From Candidatus Latescibacterota bacterium (GTDB lineage Bacteria; Latescibacterota; UBA2968; UBA8231), in contig JAJDUT010000060.1 in NCBI GenBank assembly GCA_022826515.1, forward strand, positions 62,001 through 126,000: DNA of 64,000 bases, given 5' to 3'. The translations under genes and the position numbers were made by a program. Below, piece after piece: positions 25,158 to 32,856 of the stretch. Under the pieces are notes generated by a model. It saw only the letters and a program-made list of their open reading frames with translations, did not search any database and was not told the origin of the DNA. The stretch's first letter is position 1. The number at the start of each line of letters is the position of its first letter.

Positions 25158-25225
25158 TGCGGTCTCTTGGTGTCGATCAACTGGGCAACACCTTTGCTCG
25201 TAGGTTCCTAGCCTGAAAGTCGATG

Positions 25226-26008
25226 CTACTTGCCGCCCCCGACTCGATAGCTGCTTGCCGTATAGGTCAAAGTCTGCCCAGGCTGCATCTCTACCACCTG
25301 CGTATTCGGCGAGAGGAATTGTACCGCTTCGCTCAACGCGCCGATGTCGGCCGGCTGATTCATAATCGGCCCGTAGTGGCAGGGAATGACGATGTCGGGG
25401 CGAATGAGGCTCGCCGCCCGCGCGGCCTCGCGGATCCCCATGGTGTACTGCCCGCCCACTGGCATAATCGCGATTTGCGGTCCGTACATCTGGCCGATGA
25501 GTTGCATATCGCTGAACAAGCAGGTGTCGGAGGTGTCGTATATGGAGATGCCGTTGTCGTAGGCAACGATGAAACCGTTGACCGCGCTGTCGGGGTGGAA
25601 GAGCAGCCCCTCCGGCAACTCGCCGCCGATGACGTGCGGCGATAGCGATTGCGAGTGATGGGCCTGCACCATGGTGATCGTGGCGTCTTTGACATTGGTC
25701 TCGCCGCCGGGATTCAGCGACAGCGCCCGCGAGCCCATCTTGAGTCCATGCACGGCCTCGGCGACCGAGCAAAGCTCGTAGTTGCCGACGAACTTGGCTT
25801 TGGTGCGCTTGCAGATCTCATAGGAGTCGCCGATGTGATCGCCGTGGCCGTGGGTGGCGATGACGATATCGGCTTTTCTGACCTGACTGAGCGTCATCTT
25901 AGCGGTGGGATTGTCGTCGAGCCAAGCGTCGAAGTAAGTGACCGAGCCCTTGTCGGACTCGAAGCGGAAAGAAGCGTGGCCGATAAAGGTGATTTTTACG
26001 GATGCCAT
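25226..26008 (-). CDS. Metallo-beta-lactamase-fold hydrolase (UPF0173/UlaG-like)
   Basis: 260 residues. The motif THGHGDHIGD near residues 52-61 is the HxHxDH zinc site, preceded by ITFIGHASFRFES at the N-terminus, the typical start of the UPF0173/UlaG-like subfamily. Further ligands are likely the His in VQAHHSQS, the Asp in YDTSDTCLF and the His in VIPCHYGPI. Related proteins include lactonases such as L-ascorbate-6-phosphate lactonase, which would suit a sugar-acid operon, but the subfamily is mostly uncharacterised. It lies between the bicupin and propeller genes on one strand. Confidence 0.85.
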   Translation of the reverse strand: MASVKITFIGHASFRFESDKGSVTYFDAWLDDNPTAKMTLSQVRKADIVIATHGHGDHIGDSYEICKRTKAKFVGNYELCSVAEAVHGLKMGSRALSLNPGGETNVKDATITMVQAHHSQSLSPHVIGGELPEGLLFHPDSAVNGFIVAYDNGISIYDTSDTCLFSDMQLIGQMYGPQIAIMPVGGQYTMGIREAARAASLIRPDIVIPCHYGPIMNQPADIGALSEAVQFLSPNTQVVEMQPGQTLTYTASSYRVGGGK

Positions 26009-26025
26009 AGGACTAGTCCTTTCTG

Positions 26026-26844
26026 TTAGCGTTGGCTTAGATCGTCGCCGAGGTCCGTTGAGTCGAACTGCCCCTTCTCGGCGCAGACGGCGACGACCAA
26101 CAATTCGAGATTTTCTTGCGTGTGGTTATAGAGGCCGTGGCTGCCCCCCAGCCGACTGGGAATCGCATCCCACTGCGCGACCTCCTGCGTCTCATCATCT
26201 ACCGTCATCCGCCCGCTACCTTCGATGATGATATAGACCTCCTCGACGCCTTCGTGGCGGTGGTAGCCGAGCGAGGTGTCCGGCGGCAACAGACAGTGGG
26301 CTAAACAGTAGAAATTGCTACGGAAATCCTCCGGCCCCCAGATGAGTCGGCCGCCGACTTCGCCCTTGCCGCCGTGCGCTTGGCCATATTTTAGCGCACC
26401 GCGGTCCAGTCGCCCCACTGGCAGGCGGTCGGTGGACTCCAATTCAGCACCGACCCGGTCGTCGCCCAAGTCGGTCGATTTGGGATCGCCTCCGGGAACC
26501 ACGCAGTGGACGTTGAACCAGCGCGTCTCGCGGTCGGTGTGGTTGTAGATGGCGTGGATCTCGCCCGAGCGCAGCGGCACGGCGGCCCCGCCCTCGACGA
26601 CGGCCGTGCGCCCGTTGTGGGTGAACTGCGAGGCGTTGTCAATGGCGATAAAAATCTCCTCGCTGTCGTCGTGGCGGTGATAGCCAATCCCACCGCCGGG
26701 TAGGAGGATCGCACAGTGGACAAAGGCGAAGGGCGTCGCGAAATCACCGCGTTCCCACAGGCGGTTGAAGAGGATCGTCCCGGCACCGCCGTGGACGTCG
26801 CTCAGTTCCTGCATATCCGCACGGTCGGCTCTGGCTATGCGCAT
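26026..26844 (-). CDS. Bicupin protein
   Basis: 272 residues with two cupin domains. The first (about 35-110) has GGGIGYHRHDDSEEIFIAI with metal-binding His-His-Glu and a later GEIHAIYNHT; the second (about 165-255) repeats this as TSLGYHRHEGVEEVYIIIEG and GSHGLYNHT. Both metal sites look intact, unlike many bicupins in which one half decays. Possible roles are a dioxygenase, isomerase or sugar-acid binding enzyme; position between VOC and hydrolase genes favours a catabolic role. It begins seven bases after the VOC gene. Confidence 0.82.
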   Translation of the reverse strand: MRIARADRADMQELSDVHGGAGTILFNRLWERGDFATPFAFVHCAILLPGGGIGYHRHDDSEEIFIAIDNASQFTHNGRTAVVEGGAAVPLRSGEIHAIYNHTDRETRWFNVHCVVPGGDPKSTDLGDDRVGAELESTDRLPVGRLDRGALKYGQAHGGKGEVGGRLIWGPEDFRSNFYCLAHCLLPPDTSLGYHRHEGVEEVYIIIEGSGRMTVDDETQEVAQWDAIPSRLGGSHGLYNHTQENLELLVVAVCAEKGQFDSTDLGDDLSQR

Positions 26845-26851
26845 GACGGCC

Positions 26852-27223
26852 TCATTTCTCGCGGTGGAAGAGCTGAAGGGGCAGTTGGTTCGGCCCCTCG
26901 AAAAAACTCAAGGTGATGCCGGTCCCTCCACCCACGTCAAAAGGCTCTTTGGTGATGGTGACGCCCTTATCCTTTAACTCCTGCGCGCTGTCTTCCACGC
27001 TATCGACCTCGAAAGAGATGTGGTGGAAGCCCGGAGGATGCCCCTCGGTCTTTTGCGGCATGAGCTCCAGCAGAATCCCGCCCGCGTCGAGGAAGACGTA
27101 GTCGTCATCGTCGTCGTTGGCGAAGCGCTCCACCACGGTCAGCCCTAGTTTCTGCGTGTAGAACTCTACCGCTCCTTCGACATCGTCGGTTACGACCGCG
27201 ATCTTGTGGATTTTGTGTACCAT
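26852..27223 (-). CDS. VOC-family protein (glyoxalase/methylmalonyl-CoA epimerase-like)
   Basis: 123 residues, one full VOC unit of two beta-alpha-beta-beta-beta modules. The N-terminus HKIHKIAVVTDDVEGAVEFY carries the first metal-ligand His; GGILLELMPQ carries the first Glu; PGFHHISFEVDSVEDSA the second His; and the Glu in FFEGPN is the last candidate. The start has GGAGGAG eight bases upstream and overlaps the PhyH gene end by 34 bases. Members are epimerases, glyoxalases or extradiol dioxygenases; the reaction here is not determined. Confidence 0.82.
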   Translation of the reverse strand: MVHKIHKIAVVTDDVEGAVEFYTQKLGLTVVERFANDDDDDYVFLDAGGILLELMPQKTEGHPPGFHHISFEVDSVEDSAQELKDKGVTITKEPFDVGGGTGITLSFFEGPNQLPLQLFHREK

Positions 27224-28038
27224 CGAATTTCTCCTCCTCGTTGGCTAACTTGTTCGTGATCGAGGTGCTTGCGCAGCCGTCGCCCGACCACGCCGATTTG
27301 GTGCTTGAAGTCTTGAAAAGTATAGCTCGGATGCGATTTCCAGTAGGAATTCCACAGCGCGTCGTCTTTGTCCTTGATCTCGGCTAGCTCCGTCAACGAG
27401 CGGCCCAATTCGGTGCGGCGAAAGTTGCGGTAGGCTTGCTCGGTCAGGTAGTAGCCGTATTGGGGATCGGCCACCTCGTAGCCGTATTTGATCATGGAGC
27501 GCGGCTTGGCGGACAAATGCGCGGCGCGGGCGTGGAGAATCGAGGGGAAGGTCACGGCGAGGGCACCGGCCTTGACGACTACTTTCTGCTGCCCGCGGAC
27601 CCAGCCCAGCTTGGCGGTCTGCGGCGGCGTGTAGAGCCGCCGGTGGCTGCCGGGCAACAGCATGGTCGGCCCCATGTCTTCCTCCACGTCCTGCGGGTAG
27701 TACATGCACAAGATCTCGGTCAGCGGCCGGTCGGCCATATAGGTGTCGTCCACATGCCAGCCGCCGCCGTCGCTTTGTCCACCTTGCGTAAGGTGATTCC
27801 AGAAGCGGAAGGGGCTGATGGCCACCTCCGGCGTCTCCAGCAAGAAGGCGATGAACTCGACGACCTTGGCGTGGCAGAGCAAATCGCCGACGCTCTCGCA
27901 CTCGAAGATGTCGATGCCCCCGGATTGGTGGGCGTCCTGCTTGGTCCGCTCTACCAACTCAGGCTCGACCCAGCCGTCGAGGACGACGTAGCCGGTGTCG
28001 AAGAATTCTTTTTTAAGCTCTTTCCAGTTGGCTTCCAT
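27190..28038 (-). CDS. Phytanoyl-CoA dioxygenase family (PhyH) protein
   Basis: 282 residues, Fe(II)/2-oxoglutarate-dependent oxygenase fold. The iron-binding HxD is in GGGWHVDDTY near residue 92, and the distal His with the 2-oxoglutarate-binding Arg is in ILHARAAHLSAKPRS near 167-180. Members hydroxylate diverse small molecules; no fatty acyl-CoA context is present here. It starts 11 bases after the 133-residue ORF, and its 3' end runs 34 bases into the VOC gene. A second, only distantly similar PhyH gene lies at 30173 on the other strand. Confidence 0.85.
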   Translation of the reverse strand: MEANWKELKKEFFDTGYVVLDGWVEPELVERTKQDAHQSGGIDIFECESVGDLLCHAKVVEFIAFLLETPEVAISPFRFWNHLTQGGQSDGGGWHVDDTYMADRPLTEILCMYYPQDVEEDMGPTMLLPGSHRRLYTPPQTAKLGWVRGQQKVVVKAGALAVTFPSILHARAAHLSAKPRSMIKYGYEVADPQYGYYLTEQAYRNFRRTELGRSLTELAEIKDKDDALWNSYWKSHPSYTFQDFKHQIGVVGRRLRKHLDHEQVSQRGGEIRWYTKSTRSRS

Positions 28039-28049
28039 GACTCCTCCGT

Positions 28050-28451
28050 TTATTGGCGCTGGCCGTGCGGCGTAAAATCCAACCCCTCGCCGGGCTGGAA
28101 ATAGCGCTCTAGGATAAACTCAAAACCGAGTTGATTGTGGGCATTTTCCAGCGGGTATTCCACGCCCGGAAAAGACACCACCCGCCACCCATCGGCCATG
28201 GCCGCGGCTGCGCTGGCATACGGACATTCGTTTTTGGGGTCGAAGCGAAACTCGCTATCGAAGGGGCCAAAGTAGTTCCACGCGATGACGCCCGAGTCGA
28301 TGCGGTCTTGTTCGGCCCAGATGTAGAGGAGGTGCTGCTGCTCGCCGTTCTGCAGGTCGCGCAGCGCGTCTAAATCCTGCAAGGTGACGCTCGCGCCGCT
28401 TAAAATTTTCTCTTGCGACTGGCGTATCCAGCCGTCTATGGCAGTGGTCAT
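28050..28451 (-). CDS. Hypothetical protein, first gene of the PhyH/VOC operon
   Basis: About 133 residues from ATG at 28451; an ATG at 28484 gives only a short unlikely extension. No domain recognised and no signal peptide. The N-terminal part is helical (QSQEKILSGASVTLQDLDAL) and the middle is aromatic and acidic (YIWAEQDRIDSGVIAWNYFG). It is 11 bases from the PhyH start, so it is probably translated from the same message, and the region 28452-28583 upstream, shared with the divergent SDR gene, must hold both promoters. No convincing -35/-10 pair was found there. Confidence 0.6.
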   Translation of the reverse strand: MTTAIDGWIRQSQEKILSGASVTLQDLDALRDLQNGEQQHLLYIWAEQDRIDSGVIAWNYFGPFDSEFRFDPKNECPYASAAAAMADGWRVVSFPGVEYPLENAHNQLGFEFILERYFQPGEGLDFTPHGQRQ

Positions 28452-28583
28452 GTCGGCCCCGGTAGGTTCAATTTGCGGCAGCAAATATAGAGCGGGCGAA
28501 CGAATCGCCGCAAGCGCGACAGGGCTTGGCCACTGCTAGCCGCGCCCCTATGTTCTGAAGCCCAATAAAATTAGGAGGCTGTC

Positions 28584-29414
28584 ATGTCCCATCCGCTTTT
28601 TGACCTATCCAACCGCGTCGCCTTGGTCTCTGGTGCGGCCAGCGGCCTCGGCAAAGCCATGGCCACCGGCTTTGCCGAAGCAGGGGCCGATCTCGTCTTG
28701 GCCGACATCAACGCCGACGGTTTGGCCACGACGGCCCGCGAACTGGGTGCCTTGGGCCGCCGCGTTCTCCCGGCGGTATGCGATATGTCGAAACCCAATC
28801 AAATCCGCACCATGTTTGAATTAATAGACGCAAAATACGGTCGCATCGACATCGTCGGCAATGTGGCCGGCAATGCGCGGCGCAACACCCCGCTCGACCT
28901 GACGCCCGAGGAGGTCGAATTCACCCTGCAAAATCTCGTCGTCGGCCGCTTGGTCTGTTGCCAGGAGGCCGGTCGGCGCATGATGGCCTCGGGCCACGGC
29001 GGCAGCATCATCAACCTCGTGTCGATCGCCGGCATCAACGCCCTCGGTCGCAGTCACCTCTCGTACAGCATGGGCATGGGTGCGGCCGCGCAGATGACCC
29101 GCGAGTTGAGTACGGAGTGGGCTGCCAAGGGGGTGCGCGTCAACGCCATTGTCTGCGCCCAGCTAATGAACGAGGACCTAAAGGAGCGCATCGCCGCGGA
29201 CCCCGGGCTGGGCGAAACCTATTTGCGCGGCCTCCCCATGGGCTGTCTCGGCGACTCCAACGACATCAAGGGCGCGGCGATTTTCCTCGCCTCAGACGCC
29301 TCGGCTTGGATCACCGGCGCGATGCTGCCGCTAGACGGCGGCAATCTCTCTAAGAACGCTGGCGGCTCGCATCCGGGAATGCCTGGCGCGCCCGCCGAGC
29401 AGATCGGCCTCTAG
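28584..29414 (+). CDS. SDR-family oxidoreductase lacking the catalytic lysine
   Basis: 276 residues. TTAGGAGG precedes the ATG. The cofactor motif SGAASGLGKAM is at residues 13-23, and a NVAGNA segment replaces the usual NNAG. Ser147 (VSIAG) and Tyr161 are present, but the usual YxxxK reads YSMGM, so residue 165 is Met instead of Lys. The C-terminus has the normal FLASDASAWITGAMLPLDGG. Either chemistry is altered or it acts as a binding or partner protein. It begins an operon with an aldolase (3-base gap) and a PhyH gene. Confidence 0.85.
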   Translation: MSHPLFDLSNRVALVSGAASGLGKAMATGFAEAGADLVLADINADGLATTARELGALGRRVLPAVCDMSKPNQIRTMFELIDAKYGRIDIVGNVAGNARRNTPLDLTPEEVEFTLQNLVVGRLVCCQEAGRRMMASGHGGSIINLVSIAGINALGRSHLSYSMGMGAAAQMTRELSTEWAAKGVRVNAIVCAQLMNEDLKERIAADPGLGETYLRGLPMGCLGDSNDIKGAAIFLASDASAWITGAMLPLDGGNLSKNAGGSHPGMPGAPAEQIGL

Positions 29415-29417
29415 GCG

Positions 29418-30149
29418 ATGGATATTGGCATCTGGCAGACTATTCCCCAACCGGCGATTTCCCGCTACTTGGGACTGATGGGTTGGGACTGGATCGTCCT
29501 CGACCTCCAGCACGGCCCAATGAATTGGGAGACCGCCTATGAGTGCATCTACGCCGCCCGCCCAACCGGTGCCCGCCCCCTGATCCGCACCTCCATCGGC
29601 AATCCCGGCGAAGTGGAAAAAGCCCTCGATATAGGAGCAGGCGGAGTAGTAGTGCCCATGGTCAACTCGCTCGCCGAGGCCCAAGCCGTCGCCCTCGTTG
29701 CCAAATATCCGCCCACCGGGGTGCGCTCGCTGGGTGGCGACCACTATCTCCACTACGGCGACTCCTACTTTGAAAAGGCCAACGACGAGACCTTCCTGCT
29801 GGTGCAAATGGAACATATTGACGCCGTTGAGCAAGCCGAAGAAATCATGGCCCTGCCCGGCGTCGATGGCTGCTTTGTCGGGCCGGTTGACCTCGCGCTG
29901 TCGATGGGCTTGTCGCGCCATCGCTCCAGCTACGAACAGCATCCCGACTATCAGGCGGCGATGGAGCGGATTGCCGCCACAGCCCTTGCAGCCGGCAAGA
30001 AACCCTGCTGCAACACGTATTCTCCCGAGGATTTCGCGGCCAAAAAAGCCGCAGGCTTCGAGGCCCTCACTTTCAAGTCGGACCTCGACCTGCTGATGGA
30101 CCGGGGGACGCAACTGCTGGACTGTCTCAAGGGAAATACCGGAGACTAA
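29418..30149 (+). CDS. HpcH/HpaI-type class II aldolase
   Basis: 243 residues. The catalytic His is in VLDLQHGPMN near residue 32, the Arg in LIRTSIGNPGE near 55, and metal ligands are the Glu of LVQMEHIDAVEQAEE and the Asp of FVGPVDLALSMG. Members cleave 2-keto-3-deoxy sugar acids or 4-hydroxy-2-oxo acids to pyruvate and an aldehyde. The protein begins directly at the first barrel strand (MDIGIWQT), about 15 residues shorter than many relatives, and no Shine-Dalgarno sequence is visible, so it probably depends on coupling to the SDR gene. A second member is at 61707. Confidence 0.88.
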   Translation: MDIGIWQTIPQPAISRYLGLMGWDWIVLDLQHGPMNWETAYECIYAARPTGARPLIRTSIGNPGEVEKALDIGAGGVVVPMVNSLAEAQAVALVAKYPPTGVRSLGGDHYLHYGDSYFEKANDETFLLVQMEHIDAVEQAEEIMALPGVDGCFVGPVDLALSMGLSRHRSSYEQHPDYQAAMERIAATALAAGKKPCCNTYSPEDFAAKKAAGFEALTFKSDLDLLMDRGTQLLDCLKGNTGD

Positions 30150-30172
30150 GACCGAAACAAACGGAGATTGCC

Positions 30173-30988
30173 ATGACCCTCACCTGCGCCGATGTAGATT
30201 TCGACCTCAAACTCGCCGAATTCAAAATCAACGGCTACGCCGTCTTTGAGGACATGATCCCCGAGGAAAAAATCGACCGAATCCGCGAGGCATTCCTGCC
30301 GCTGCTGGCACACATCCAGGAGCGCGAAACAGAAGTTTCCAATGTCGAACTCGGCGACCCGCGCATCGGCCAAGGACGCTTGCAGACGACCAACCGCTAC
30401 ACCCTGACCATCCCGTGGGTCGAACCGTTCGCCGACCCGGCCATTTACGAACACCCCGTCATCTTAGAATTCCTCGACCGCTTCTGGCGTCCCGACGGCT
30501 ACGTCATCACCTGCTACCACTCCAATACCCCCTGCGCGGAAAGCGTCTTCCAACACTGGCACCGCGACACCGGTATCGCCCGCGAGATCCCCCACGTCGG
30601 CCTCGAAACCGTCCCAGTAGTAGGCGTCAAGTTTCCCTTGGTCGAGACCTCGGAGGAAAACGGCAGCTTTGAAGTGCTTCCCTCGACCCAATACATAGCT
30701 GACCCGGAACTCGAAGGGCGTTACGACGAAATCCTCCTCAAAGGCCACTTCCCCTCGGCCCATCGCCTCAATCTCAAAAAGGGATCAATGTGGGTCCAGG
30801 ACGTGCGCACCCTCCACCGAGGCACGCCCAACCGCACCCCAGACCCGCGCCCCGAGCTCGTCGTCTGCTACTGCCGCGACTGGTTCGCCATCGCGCAAAA
30901 CATCGAGATGCCGCAGGCTTCCTACGAGTCGCTCTCCGAAAAAGGTCAGCAATTGCTGAAGCGCTACCGGAAGGTCGAGTGGGACTGA
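30173..30988 (+). CDS. Phytanoyl-CoA dioxygenase family (PhyH) protein
   Basis: 271 residues. CGGAG precedes the ATG by seven bases. The iron ligands are in FQHWHRDTGIA near residue 125 (His-x-Asp) and in TLHRGTPNRTPDPRPE near 215-230 with the 2-oxoglutarate Arg. N-terminal LAEFKINGYAVFEDMIPEEKI is the standard PhyH opening. It ends the SDR-aldolase-PhyH operon and is convergent with the aminotransferase gene (17-base gap). Substrate unknown; the family does many hydroxylations in secondary and catabolic pathways. Confidence 0.86.
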   Translation: MTLTCADVDFDLKLAEFKINGYAVFEDMIPEEKIDRIREAFLPLLAHIQERETEVSNVELGDPRIGQGRLQTTNRYTLTIPWVEPFADPAIYEHPVILEFLDRFWRPDGYVITCYHSNTPCAESVFQHWHRDTGIAREIPHVGLETVPVVGVKFPLVETSEENGSFEVLPSTQYIADPELEGRYDEILLKGHFPSAHRLNLKKGSMWVQDVRTLHRGTPNRTPDPRPELVVCYCRDWFAIAQNIEMPQASYESLSEKGQQLLKRYRKVEWD

Positions 30989-31005
30989 TCCCATCGCGCC
31001 ACCGC

Positions 31006-31923
31006 TCAGTCTGCGTTTTTTATTTGCTCCAGAATATCCATCCCCACCCGCTGGCTCCACGCCTCCATCACCCGTCCGAACAGAGGGCCGGGCTTTCCGT
31101 CGCCAATGGGCGTATTGTTGATGCGCGTACACGGGGCTAGACAATAGGGCGTGCTGGTCAACCAAGCCTCGTCGGCATTGACCGCGTCGTAGGGCTGCAA
31201 ATTCTTCTCGATCCAGCCTAGCCCTAGCTCGGGTGCCAATTCCCGCAGCGTCACCAAACTCACCCCTTCTAGGATATTGCGACTGGTAGGCGTAAAGATC
31301 GTATCGTTCTCTACCACGACGAAGTTGGCCCCTGAACACTCGGTGAGGTTGCCGTCCAAATCGAGCAGCAGCGAGGTGGCGGCGGGATCAACGGCCTGCG
31401 ATTGCTTGTCGGCTAGCCAATAGTGCAAGCGCGAGCGGTTTTTGGTCTTGGGGTCAACGCATTGGGGGGGGATGTGGCGGATGGAGGGGGTGACCGCGTG
31501 GACGCCCTGCTCAAAATAGGGCCGCCATACGGCAAAGGGCAGCGGAAAGGAGTGGATGCACAACGTGGGCGTCAGGCGCACCGATTTCCCCGCGCTGCCA
31601 GCGTAGATTTGGTTTTCCCCCGGCGTTACAAAGTGGACGACGCCCAAATCCTGCTCGGAATCGATCAGCTTGCTATTGGTCTCGATCAAGTCCCGCGTGC
31701 ATTTGACCAATCCCTCGTGGTCCAATGCCAGCTCGATGCCAGCGTATTTGCACGACCGCAAAAGCCGCCGCACGTGTTCCTCCAAACGGAACGGCTCGTG
31801 CCGGAACGTGCGGGTCATTTCGGTCAGGGTAGCACCCAACACGATCCCCAAATCGTAGATATTGATATGGGCCTGGGAAGCGGGGACGAAGCCATCGTTG
31901 AGATAGACGACTGGTTCATTCAT
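31006..31923 (-). CDS. Class IV aminotransferase (branched-chain/D-amino-acid/ADC-lyase type)
   Basis: 305 residues. The fold-type IV PLP enzyme is indicated by VYLNDGFVPASQAHINIYDLG at the N-terminus, the probable Schiff-base Lys in DPKTKNRSRLHYWLAD near residue 160, LDLDGNLTECSGANFVVVEN near 190-210 and ILEGVSLVTLRELA. The subgroup covers branched-chain aminotransferase, D-amino-acid aminotransferase and aminodeoxychorismate lyase; which applies is unclear. The ATG overlaps the stop of the cysteine-hydrolase gene (ATGA), so the two probably act together. Confidence 0.85.
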   Translation of the reverse strand: MNEPVVYLNDGFVPASQAHINIYDLGIVLGATLTEMTRTFRHEPFRLEEHVRRLLRSCKYAGIELALDHEGLVKCTRDLIETNSKLIDSEQDLGVVHFVTPGENQIYAGSAGKSVRLTPTLCIHSFPLPFAVWRPYFEQGVHAVTPSIRHIPPQCVDPKTKNRSRLHYWLADKQSQAVDPAATSLLLDLDGNLTECSGANFVVVENDTIFTPTSRNILEGVSLVTLRELAPELGLGWIEKNLQPYDAVNADEAWLTSTPYCLAPCTRINNTPIGDGKPGPLFGRVMEAWSQRVGMDILEQIKNAD

Positions 31924-32732
31924 AGCGCGTTACTCTCCTGTGAATTCAAAGCGGCGCAGGCGGCGTAAAAATCGGCTGTCGAGGTGGAAAAGCCATGCAC
32001 TTGCTCGACTTCGCGCACGGCCAATTCCGTGGCCCACCGCGCCTCTAGTGTATCGGGAAATTCCACTCCGTCTGTGGCGTCCCGTACCAAAATGGTGTTA
32101 TAGCCCCGCCCGCGCATGGCGCGAACGCCGTAGTCGCGGCCCAAGATACACCAGTTGGTTGCAAAACCAGCGAAAAGCAAGTGCAGAATGCCGCGCTCTT
32201 GGCACAAATCGTGCAGTTGCTGGCCCTTGCCTATGACAAAGTCGCCTGCCTCCACGGCGATATGGGGCGAAAGATCGAGTTGCCCGGTTAGGCTCTGCCA
32301 ATAAAGATCAATGCCCGGCTCTTGGTTGCGCGGACCCCGGAAGCAGGCATACGCCCCCTGGCGATTGCGGAACTCAGCCGGTGGCCAACTCGGTGGCGGT
32401 CCCGGTTCAGGTTTGGGCGTGCAGCCTTGGTACACTTCGTACTTATCCGGGAAATTGGCCAATACTCCGGGACTGGGTGCCTGCACGATGGTCAGGCCGC
32501 ATTCGCGCGCGCGTCCGATGAGCGGCGCAATTACTTCCTTGGTCACCGCCTCGGCGCGCTCGATCCAGCTATCGATGTGATGCACGTTCCACAGGTCGAT
32601 CAGCACCAGCGCCGTCTGCTCGACCGGCAGGGCAAAGTCCAGTTCCCGCACGACGAAGTTTTCCTCGCGGCAGGGCACTGACGTGGGTGTGCTGTCTTGG
32701 AAGTACTGCACTTTCAGTTGTAAAGTCGCCAT
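31920..32732 (-). CDS. Isochorismatase-like cysteine hydrolase
   Basis: 270 residues. GGAGAGG lies just before the ATG. The Asp-Lys-Cys triad of the family is visible: Asp in TALVLIDLWNVH near residue 45, Lys in GDFVIGKGQQL near 165, and Cys in GFATNWCILGRDYGVRAM near 190. Members hydrolyse amides (ureidoacrylate, biuret, nicotinamide, carbamoylsarcosine) or isochorismate. Context with an aminotransferase and an M19-like protein suggests amide or N-compound turnover. A remnant of another gene lies between it and the M19-like gene. Confidence 0.84.
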   Translation of the reverse strand: MATLQLKVQYFQDSTPTSVPCREENFVVRELDFALPVEQTALVLIDLWNVHHIDSWIERAEAVTKEVIAPLIGRARECGLTIVQAPSPGVLANFPDKYEVYQGCTPKPEPGPPPSWPPAEFRNRQGAYACFRGPRNQEPGIDLYWQSLTGQLDLSPHIAVEAGDFVIGKGQQLHDLCQERGILHLLFAGFATNWCILGRDYGVRAMRGRGYNTILVRDATDGVEFPDTLEARWATELAVREVEQVHGFSTSTADFYAACAALNSQESNAL

Positions 32733-32747
32733 TGCCTCTCCTCTTAA

Positions 32748-32843
32748 TTATAAGTCTGCGATCATGTCGTAGTTGTTGGTGCCCCCGGCCTCGAAAGCGC
32801 CTACGCGCCGAAAACCGAGTTTGGTGTAGATTTTGCCAAGATT
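32748..32843 (-). pseudogene. 3' remnant of a GNAT acetyltransferase gene
   Basis: The last ~31 codons of a minus-strand frame ending at 32748 read NLGKIYTKLGFRRVGAFE and then a YDMIADL ending, which is the typical C-terminal strand of GNAT N-acetyltransferases (a Y-x-K-L-G-F-x-x-V core). No upstream GNAT domain exists: the same frame further upstream is only the complement-frame shadow of the dipeptidase gene, which ends at 32857. This looks like the tail of a deleted gene left between two functional ones. Confidence 0.6.
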
Positions 32844-32856
32844 AGGTGCCGGGTCC

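Noticed and set aside
29331..30113. 260-codon minus-strand open frame
   Set aside because: Antisense to the HpcH/HpaI aldolase with intact catalytic motifs; no recognisable domain on the minus strand.
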